NCBI RefSeq assembly: GCF_030272615.1
Contig: NC_081413.1
Coordinates: 22,322,501 to 22,386,500 of the forward strand
Reading direction: 5' to 3'
DNA: 64,000 bases
Source: Cryptomeria japonica
Taxonomy: Eukaryota; Streptophyta; Pinopsida; Cupressales; Cupressaceae
In this document: piece by piece, positions 56,692-64,000 of the stretch
Layout: every line of letters starts with the position of its first letter
How positions within the stretch are numbered: the first letter of the stretch is position 1
Program-made: the position numbers and the translations under genes
Notes under the pieces: model-generated
Seen by the model: only the letters and a program-made list of their open reading frames with translations
Database searches by the model: none
What the model was told of the DNA's origin: nothing

Positions 56692-57721
56692 TAAGTGTGA
56701 TACTAAAAGCTTAGATCATCAAAATGGAGAAATGAGAGCTCTATTTATAGGAAAAATAGGACAATGGATGGTCAAGATTGAAGGATCTAATCAAGGGTCA
56801 GTATTGAAAGTTATCAATTCATGTTTACAATTTCCACCAATGAAATGGTGACAATTGTCAACATAAGATTGCTTGAGAGGAGAGGTAAGAAGCATTAAAT
56901 TCTTGAGAAGACCTCATGGTTACCTTAGAAGGTAAGGGTTAAGGTTAGGTTAGGGTTATCCAATGGATAAATCTTTTACCCAAAGGATAAACTCTTTCTG
57001 CAAAGTTTAAAGGGGTAACCATGGTCAAAGCAATGAATACTTGATGAGACCCCTGGGTTAGATGAAGGTTAAGTTAGGAAAAAGGTATCTAACCATGCTA
57101 CTAAGGGTTAGTTAACCATTAATGGTTTGAAGACTTTGGGGAAAAATTTGTAAGAGTCCTTCCAAATTTTGGGGTATTCAACAAGTTAGCTTGTTGAAGG
57201 CATAAAGGCTTTAATGCCTTTGGAAGACTTTACTCCAAATTTGAGAAGTGACCTCCTCAAATTTAGGGAAAAGGGATAATTGATGGGTTTAGGTTAATTG
57301 ATTAGGATTAGATAGGTTCTAGAAGAATTTAGGAAGAGGGTTAGCAGGCAAGTGGGAGATGTAGGAAAACGCAAGTGGATGAAGGATAATAGGATTTAAT
57401 TAAAATAAATTGCTTTATTTCAATTTGGTTGCAAATTGGGGATTTAAATAAATTATATTTATTTAATTGGGGTAAACTATTTAATTAAATGTAAATTTAA
57501 TTAAAAAGTAGAGAGAAGGGATTTAATTAAATAAAATGATTTATTCATGTAAATGATATAAAGGACTTAAGTGAATTTAAATAAATAAATAGAATAATTT
57601 GTTTAATTGAAAAGAAGAATGTGGATGATTTAAATAAATTAGATTTAACTAAATAGAAGAATGATAATAAAATGAACATTAAATATTCATTTAGGAATAT
57701 GGTCATTTTTATACGTCTACA

Positions 57722-58369
57722 ACAACTTCTCAAAATGAGATATAAAAGACTTCAACAAATACTGCTAGTGATCTAAACTGAGATCCAAGCAAAATACAAG
57801 TACCAAATAGGCCAAAAAATGACCAAATGCTGAAAGTACAATTTCTACTCACAATCACTACAAACTAATAGCAGATTATGAAAGTAGACAAAAAATTATT
57901 CACTCTAAAAAAAATGGAACCTGAAAAGGAGTCCATATGAGCCCAAATGAAGCCTCCAAAGTTGTAAAAATATGGAATTCATGATTTTCTAAACACCTGT
58001 ATCTAAGAAACAACAAAATCTTGCATGACTATACAGATCACTAAATTCTACCCCAAAACAAAAAAAATTGCTCGAAAAAAGGAGTCTGGATGAGTGAGAT
58101 ATCACTATTTGAAAATTGTTTGCAAAATTATAATTTCTGGAAAATTTCCGCTGCAATTTCAAACTTCAAATGCCTCTAGATTTGGCCTCCGAAGTCCAAA
58201 TTGGATGAAAAAAAGGAAAAATTGACTTTCTTGGACCTTCTCAATCCAATGGTGACCTCAAATTTGACCCATAAAGCTTCAATAATAACCTGGAATAGAA
58301 AGCTCCAAAATGCAAACCCCAACTAACATCAAATTTCTCTCAATTAGTAAACCAATGACACTCCAATGA
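57722..58369 (-). other. Element G internal leader, cut by element C
   Basis: Minus-strand sequence downstream of the element G PBS, with no ORF. Element C is inserted at 57721/57722, so the coding part of G would lie beyond the left edge. Confidence 0.5.
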
Positions 58370-58380
58370 CTTTGATACCA
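58370..58380 (-). other. Element G primer binding site, initiator tRNA-Met type
   Basis: The minus strand reads TGGTATCAAAG directly after an LTR end CTCACA. This matches the copia initiator-Met site at nearly all positions. Confidence 0.65.
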
Positions 58381-59174
58381 TGTGAGATTTTACCAAGATC
58401 AAGAGGCAATGGAAAGTACAAATAAGAGAGAACAAAATAGATGATAGGAATAAATTGTATTCTATCAAGATAAAAATACTGGTCAACTGGATCATCAATC
58501 GATGTTGATTGATTGCCTGTACAAACAATGTAGATGAGCCTACTTATATAGGCATGGCAAGGGATATGTGAGCACACAAACATGACACATGGTTCAATAT
58601 GAAACAAGGATAGGTAAGAAATAGGTGTGGGTAGGTCGGAGAAACAATATAATATGTAACAAAAATATCAACACCATAAAAGATGGAGTGTAACAAAAAG
58701 ATCAACACCATAAAAGATGGAGTGTAACAACAAGATCTACACCAACAACAAGAATAAAATGTATTCTCATCAATAAAAAGATGATCAAATGATCAATAGT
58801 TGTTACATACAATGTAGATTAGCCTCCATATATAGGCAAGGCTATATGGATATGTGAGCAAACAAATATGACATGTGGCTCAATAAGAAACAATGGTAGG
58901 TAGGAAATAGGTGTGGTAGGTAGGAGAAACAATAAAATATTTCACATGAGGTGGATCACCCACTGAAGGTGGAAATATCACTCCACAAAAAATGGATATG
59001 ATAGAGTAGTAACAAGATCAACACCATAAAAGGTGGAAATTTTCCTACACACGCTATCCCAATGTGGTACAAACACCCAAGTGTCTCATACCCAAACTAC
59101 TATGAAATGCATTTCCTAAAAAAACTTAAGTAAGGTGTAATAATATCCAACATGAATAAGTAATTACACCTACA
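58381..59174 (-). repeat. Element G LTR (copia-like), with internal promoter duplication
   Basis: Minus strand: starts TGTAGGTGTAAT at 59174 and ends TCTCACA at 58381. A block of about 200-220 bases is repeated inside (about 58450-58650 and 58745-58950), each copy with GCCTATATA on the minus strand (near 58548 and 58837), a TATA-type box. A 36-base unit containing CACCATAAAAGATGGAGTG is repeated near 58672 and 58707. A PBS lies on one side and a polypurine tract on the other. Confidence 0.65.
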
Positions 59175-59440
59175 CCCCCCTTAAGTGCAACCTAAGGTAA
59201 TTCTCTTAAATCTACAATGCAACTGAGCAATGCAAGATAGGTCCTGACTAATAGGCCATATTAGGTACTCATGTACAAATGCAAATGCATGCAAATCAAT
59301 ATAATGAAATCTCTAACAATGAGGGGAAAAAGAGAAAAACCTAATGGGAAAAAACCCTCCCCCAAAAGAGAGATGAAAGTTGGGTAAGTGCACAAAGATG
59401 GTGGTCAAAAAGGGGGGTATAAGTGGACACTTTTTTTCTG
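59175..59440 (-). other. Copia-like 3' internal end with polypurine tract, upstream of the element G LTR
   Basis: Minus strand: GGTTGCACTTAAGGGGGG ends at 59175, beside the LTR start, and is a polypurine tract. Further upstream GGGGGAGGGTTTTTTCCC occurs near 59360. This is the end of a copia internal region, so the LTR here also serves as a 3' LTR. Confidence 0.5.
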
Positions 59441-60289
59441 AAATCAGGTGAAGCTGAACTTGGAGGCAAAATTTGAAAGTCATCCACTCAAGATATGAAG
59501 ATAATCAAAGAACAAATATTGTAGTACTTTGAATCTAGTTTCCAAACTACTAAAATTTTTCGAAATTGGATAAGGTTAAGGAGGTCAAATCCTTTGCACA
59601 TGAAAGACAGACCCTATTTTTTTAAAAAAAAACATAACATATTGTCTGATGTGTGCATCAAAAAAGTCATAGTTAGATTTAGTATTTGACAAATCCTTGG
59701 GCAAAACGATAGTTAATAGTGAGCACTAGAAGATGTGTATTTTTTTGTAATTTTTTGTTGAGTATTTTTTTATATGATTTTTCCAATCAAGCACATCCTG
59801 AAATTTAGGTACCTATTCGTGCGAAGCATAAGTTGCACTAAACAAATCAAAAATACAATTTTTTTTTTTAAATTATAAAGAATCAAGTGCACTACAATAA
59901 TATATAAAGTTTTTTAAATTTGGATAATTATATCAAAAGTTATTAAGAAAATGGTGCAACTATGTCTGTGAGAACTATGAAGACACTAGTAAAACAAATT
60001 CAATAATAATATGTTATTGTTGTCCAAATTTAAAAAAATTATATGGTTAGAAAAGCTCAGAAGATAGGTGAAAATATGGTGGCAATTTTAGAAATGCCCA
60101 CTTGATGAAGTGTAAACTTGATGATTAAAAAGTCGATAAACCAAGTTGATAAAATAAAACATGTCAAAAATGAGAGAAATGGAGGGAAATCAAACTTCCA
60201 AACCGTAGCTTTGTCCGCCAGGCCTATTTCCAAGCCTAAATAGTCAAAAGTGCGTACAAGGAACTTATGGTGTAAGAAGCGTGTATGCG
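59441..60289. other. AT-rich non-coding DNA
   Basis: Poly-A and poly-T runs and no ORF or repeat that I recognise. Confidence 0.5.
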
Positions 60290-60420
60290 CTATTTTATAA
60301 TATGATATTGTATATATAATATGTGTATATACATATAATATATAATACTTATATATATGTGTGTGTATATAATAATATATAATATATTAAGTATATATAT
60401 ACACATAAGTCTATTGTCTC
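60290..60420. repeat. TA-rich microsatellite
   Basis: Imperfect ATATGTGTATATA-type repeats, alternating purine-pyrimidine. Confidence 0.8.
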
Positions 60421-60444
60421 CCCCTCTCCAACACATACAAGGTG

Positions 60445-60445
<1 letters not shown>

Positions 60446-60516
<71 letters not shown>
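60446..60516 (+). repeat. (CT)n microsatellite
   Basis: About 35 uninterrupted CT units, followed by TCCCT-type imperfect pyrimidine repeats to about 60575. Confidence 0.98.
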
Positions 60517-60518
<2 letters not shown>

Positions 60519-60575
60519 CTTCTCCCTTCCTCCATACCCCATCCCTATTTCTCTTCTCTCCCTCCCTCCCTCCCT

Positions 60576-61345
60576 CCATACCCCACTACAACTGTGTCTG
60601 CACTTCTAAAGAAATAAGTGAATTTATTTCTTGTCTACAACTTCCTCTTTGATTTTTATCATGTATGCTCTCCTAAGAAAATTGGCTGATGGATTTGTGT
60701 GTGTATATTGAATAGGAGGAATAGGGTTTGAAATTGAACCATGGGTGCATTACGGTGATGAACAAGGAAACTTGCAGCAATATCCTTCTCAAATGTGTTT
60801 TTAATGAGCAGAGCAAATGTGGAAAATAGTGTCAACAAAGCAACATGATGAGTCAGAGTACCTGCAATATGTTTTTCAGAAGGAAACAACCGATAGGAAG
60901 AGAAAGAGGGAGAGTAACACAGATGATGTCCTGGAGAATGATAGTGGTGGGTATGCGAGATTTCCCATGTTGTTACACAATGCCTGTCACCTAAAGAAAT
61001 TAAAGTTTTTTGTATGCATGGCAGTGGTAGTATATGATGATCATCACTTTTCAAACAGCCTGGAATGGTACATACCAATGAAAGAAATCAATTGTGTAAT
61101 TCCTATAGTCACAATCGAGTTCAGTCCTATAACCTTGCAAATTTGATAGCATCATATGTTTTATAACTTAGGTAATACTCCTAGGGTTAGGTCAAGCTCT
61201 TACACTTGCTTTTTAGCGAAGCCTCGTTGTTTGTTTGCTTGGAGTCTCTCTTATGCTGACAATGGTCTAACTTAGCTATATCATAACTAAACTACTGATG
61301 TTCTATTGTATGATGTTCTATTCATAACTTTAAATTTAATATATC
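60576..61345. other. Unassigned DNA with one short ORF
   Basis: A 109-codon plus-strand ORF (60817-61146, MWKIVSTKQHDESEY) has no recognisable domain and no visible relatives in the window. I do not call it a gene. The phrase around ACAACTGTGTCTGCACT near 60588 recurs near 62590. Confidence 0.3.
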
Positions 61346-61710
61346 ATTTTATTAGCCCACCATATGACCCCTTAGGTGTCATTAGAGGTCATATTGTTTC
61401 CTAAGAGGTCATATGGTGTCCTGTGACCCCTTAGGACACCATATGACCCCTTAACACACCATATGATCCATAAAATCACCATTTGGTGTCCTAAGGGGTC
61501 ATAGGATGTCATATGACCCCTAGAGATACCAATGACCCAAAGAAACACCTTATGGTGTTCTATGACCCATTAGGACACTATTTGGTGTTTTTATAGGTCC
61601 TATGGTGTGATAAGAGATAATATAGTGTCATATGAACCCTTAGGACACCCTATGACCCCTTAGATGTTGTTAGGGGTAATATTGTTTTCTATGGGTCATA
61701 TTGTGTCCTG
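61346..61710. repeat. Inverted-repeat satellite-like block, ACACCATATGACCCC
   Basis: More than a dozen degenerate copies of GGACACCATATGACCCCTTA in both orientations (the reverse copies read GGTCATATGGTGTCC), centred on the palindrome CATATG. Alternating orientation allows many local hairpins. Confidence 0.8.
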
Positions 61711-61715
61711 GATTC

Positions 61716-61718
<3 letters not shown>

Positions 61719-61801
<83 letters not shown>

Positions 61802-62162
61802 CCTCCTTCTCTCTCACTCTCCCCTACTCTCCCCCACTCTCTCTCTCCCTCTCCCTCCTTCCCTCCTTCTCTCTTCCTCCCCCTACTCTCCCTCTCCCTT
61901 CCTCCATACCCCTTCTTCTCTCCCTCCCCCCCTCTTCTCTCCCTCTCTCCCTCCCTCTGCCTCTCTCCCTCTCTACCTTACCGCCCCCTCTCTCTCCCTC
62001 TCTCTCCCTCTCCCTCCTTCCCTCTCTCTCTCTTCCTCTCTCTCCCCTCATTTCTCTCTCCCTCTCCCTCCTTCCTTCCCTCTCTCTCTCTTCCTCTCCC
62101 TCCCTCCCCCCTCTCCTCTCCCTTCCCTCCTCCTTTCCCTCTCTCTCCCCCCTACTCCGCCC

Positions 62163-62193
<31 letters not shown>

Positions 62194-62220
62194 TGTCTCT
62201 CTCTCTCTCCTTCCCTTCCT
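61719..62220 (+). repeat. (CT)n and pyrimidine-rich tract, 500 bases
   Basis: About 75 bases of pure CT, then over 400 bases of imperfect CCCTCT-type repeats with almost no purine on this strand. ORFs across it are low-complexity artefacts. CTTCCTCCATACCCC is shared with the tract at 60530, so the two are related. Confidence 0.97.
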
Positions 62221-62244
62221 TTTCATTCACATTTTTTCTATTAC

Positions 62245-62430
62245 CAATAGAACGTATGGGGTACTGAACTTATAAGTTCACTACCCTGCCATAATTTTTT
62301 AAGGCATAAGAGTGCATACATGGTACTTATTACTTGTAAGCCCATACTAGGTACTGAGCCCATTGTTTGCTACCTTGCGATAGCATTTTTAAGGCTTAGG
62401 AGTGTGTACGCGCTACTTATTAGTATAGAA
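62245..62430 (+). repeat. Tandem duplication of about 95 bases
   Basis: Two diverged copies, each with GGTACTGA, then TTTTTAAGGC, then GAG/AGTG and TACTTATTA (about 62258-62332 and 62350-62430). A related phrase lies near 60270. Confidence 0.6.
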
Positions 62431-62689
62431 TGGGGAAAAAAATACCGTTGGGCTTGCCAACATTTATGGACTAATAGTGCATACACGGATATTAATGTAG
62501 CACGTACAAGATACATGGACATATTTTTAGTTTCTTTAAGAACCTCAATGGCCTCAAAAGAATTTTTTGAGGTCATTGAAGGCCCCACTATAACTGTGTG
62601 TGCACTCCTATCATTGTTTTATACATAGAAGTAAGCAAATTTTTTGTTTTTGCATGATTTCAAATAATTGAATTGTGGTTCTTATTAGT

Positions 62690-63170
62690 TGTTCTGACAC
62701 TTTGGGATGCATAATACGAGCATGCATAACGTAAACCTTCCCACCCAAATGTGCTTGTGACGTAGGATTGTGCACATAACAAACTGAATCAATTTTAGCC
62801 AATCCTGCAACTTTGCATTGCATGCAACTAACAATTTTTGTAGCAGGCAGAAAAATGCTACCAATTGAAAATGGCTCCAATTAATCAAAGCCCAAGATAG
62901 GCCATTATAGAGGAGCCTCACACGACCCCATAGGTTCAAACAGATCAACCATATGTGTTCTGGATTGGAAGAAATAGTCTGTCAAATTTTGACAATTTTT
63001 TGGACTCATGGCACTTGAGAGATTGCCTCGGTACGGTATGACTCTCAACGTTCCGGTGCTTTGGGATGTATGATAGGGGCATGCCTAGTGTAAACCTGCC
63101 CACGTGGATGCACTTGCGATGTCAGTTTGTGCACACGACAAACAAAATTTGACCATTGCAAGCATGAGGG
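62690..63170. repeat. Pair of diverged repeats about 360 bases apart
   Basis: CTTTGGGATGCATAATACGA at about 62699 and CTTTGGGATGTATGATAGG at about 63058 begin two copies of about 95 bases that also share GTAAACCTNCCCAC and GTGCACA. Confidence 0.65.
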
Positions 63171-63189
63171 TGCTCTCACACCAAACACA

Positions 63190-63490
63190 TATTGTTGTTT
63201 ATATTCATATTGTTGATTACATATGTAAATATTTATTTAAATTTATAAAAGGGAAGCCACGAAAATAGTGAATATACAATAATGAACTGAATACAAGGAG
63301 TTTTGTAGGGTTAATTTATCATTTTAGAAATTTTATCAAATCATATTTCACGATTGCAATGTTTTATATCATATATTTTTGTTCTTTATATTCATATTGT
63401 TGATTACATAGGCAAATGATCAATTAAATTTATAAAAGGACAACCACAAAATATAACAAATACAAAATAATGAATTCAATACACATTTAT
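63190..63490. repeat. Direct duplication of about 110 bases
   Basis: TTATATTCATATTGTTGATT occurs at about 63198 and 63389, each followed by a related AT-rich stretch with TAAATTTATAAAAGG and AATGAA. Confidence 0.7.
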
Positions 63491-63649
63491 TGGATTGAAT
63501 ATCGACATTTATATATATATATAAAAGACAAGTCTACCAAGTCAATACAAGTATTACAAAAATGTGGCATATGCCATGTCCAGATCGATATACGATAAAA
63601 ATGTAGAATATATATACATATATTGGTCATTCTATGACCAAAACTAACA

Positions 63650-63956
63650 CTATATGTTCCTAAACTTGTGGTGGATCATCAAAATCAAGCCTCTTTGATG
63701 TAGTACACGGCTCTGTAGATGGCTGCAAAACTATAATTCAAAAGCCAAGTTGGAATAATTTTGTAGAAAATAGTTCATAATTAACAACATAACTATGCAT
63801 TTAACTATAATTCCTTTGCAATTGAAATGTAGATTACCTCATCGGCTGATCTAGGAGCTAATGTATTTGGTCTCCTCTCCTTGTTTACTCTTAGGAGTTT
63901 TCTTGAAGACATAATTAAATGGATCCACATTATGGCCGTATTGCGAAGCGGTCTAT
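63650..63956 (-). other. Possible terminal exons of an unidentified gene
   Basis: Minus strand. One open stretch ends VNKERRPNTLAPRSADE at a GAG|GTAATC donor (about 63838). After an intron of about 100 bases that ends TTTTGCAG, the next stretch reads PSTEPCTTSKRLDFDDPPQV and stops (about 63733-63671), in the same phase. The splice sites are plausible, but there is no recognised domain and the upstream part is outside the window. Confidence 0.2.
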
Positions 63957-64000
63957 TGTAGACTAAATGTACAATTAATACAATGTACTAACATAAATAT

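Larger units (their letters stand above)
14763..57721 (-). mobile_element. Element C: old Tat-type Ty3/gypsy element, minus strand, with nested insertions
   Basis: Read on the minus strand the order is: LTR start TGTAGACG at 57721, LTR end at 50016, PBS complementary to tRNA-Lys, a 2.9 kb leader, Gag, protease, a G-patch-like segment, RT, RNase H, a second RNase H, integrase, then an antisense plant-mobile-domain gene. Elements D, E and F lie inside it, and element A marks its left visible end; the 3' LTR is outside the window. Subtracting the insertions leaves about 16 kb of element, within the range of giant Tat/Ogre-type elements. Every reading frame has several stops and some frameshifts, so it is an old, dead copy. 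I joined its fragments by collinear domain order on one strand. Confidence 0.85.
50016..57721 (-). repeat. Element C 5' LTR, split by element F
   Basis: Minus strand: starts TGTAGACGTATAAAAATGAC at 57721, runs to 56697, resumes at 50464 and ends ACATACA at 50016, about 1.47 kb without element F. AT-rich ATTTAATTAAAT-type blocks fill the U3 part. TATA-like boxes on the minus strand (CCTATAAATAGAG near 56740-56751 and TATAAATAGG at 50274-50283) are about 235 bases apart before the insertion. The bases beyond, ACAAC at 57722-57726, should be the target duplication, but the other copy is outside the window. Confidence 0.75.

Noticed and set aside
60290-60617. ORFs over the first CT microsatellite
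   Set aside because: Microsatellite artefact with no non-repetitive conserved sequence.
60817-61146. 109-codon ORF beginning MWKIVSTKQ
   Set aside because: No domain, no relative in the window and within the length expected by chance in this DNA; mentioned only as unassigned.
61664-62275. Long ORFs of Ser/Leu/Pro across the CT tract
   Set aside because: Low-complexity microsatellite translation; both strands and several frames are open for the same reason.

Overview
The window is plant nuclear DNA made almost entirely of LTR retrotransposons nested inside one another. I found no convincing host gene; a weak two-exon candidate lies at the right edge. The very long elements, the Tat-type Ty3/gypsy pol genes with a second RNase H, the antisense plant-mobile-domain genes and the old, stop-riddled copies all point to a large-genome seed plant. 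A gymnosperm is my best guess, from general impression only.

Layout, using letters for elements. Element C is an old minus-strand Tat-type Ty3/gypsy element that fills most of the window: its 5' LTR starts at 57721, its PBS is at 49986-50011, gag follows at about 47.1-37.4 kb, protease and a G-patch-like segment to 35.5 kb, RT/RNase H/integrase at 22.1-18.7 kb, and an antisense (plus-strand) plant mobile domain (PMD) gene at 15.1-17.1 kb. Four younger insertions break it. Element D (22594-35461, plus) is a Tat-type element with full-length RT, RNase H and integrase. Element E (38672-46537, plus) is non-autonomous. Element F (50465-56691, plus) is a Ty1/copia element lacking most of RT and all of RNase H. 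Element A enters from the left edge and ends near 14.76 kb. Element A's 3' LTR is itself split by element B (5354-14097, plus), a non-autonomous relative of D. Element C inserted into the leader of a still older minus-strand copia-like element G, whose LTR is at 58381-59174. The last 5 kb are AT-rich DNA with CT microsatellites, an inverted-repeat satellite-like block and short duplications. Target-site duplications are exact for B (TGAGT), D (GTGCC) and F (TAAGT), and 4 of 5 bases match for E.

How the parts relate. B and D share their LTR family, 3' untranslated region, protease and G-patch-like segments. D has RT, RNase H and integrase; B has none but keeps one uninterrupted 1069-codon ORF. 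Neither has a recognisable Gag. A and E share a two-ORF plan: a zinc-knuckle array protein, then an ORF2 of about 1,120 codons that I cannot assign. Both have copia-style (SIRE-like) LTR landmarks, so an autonomous copia element may have mobilised them. C and D both carry a PMD gene antisense to pol.

Most reading frames contain premature TAG or TGA codons where CAG or CGA is expected, with few frameshifts. This is the pattern expected from deamination of methylated cytosines in silenced plant DNA. The most unusual items are the Gag-less B/D pair, the antisense PMD genes, and the unassigned ORF2 of A and E.
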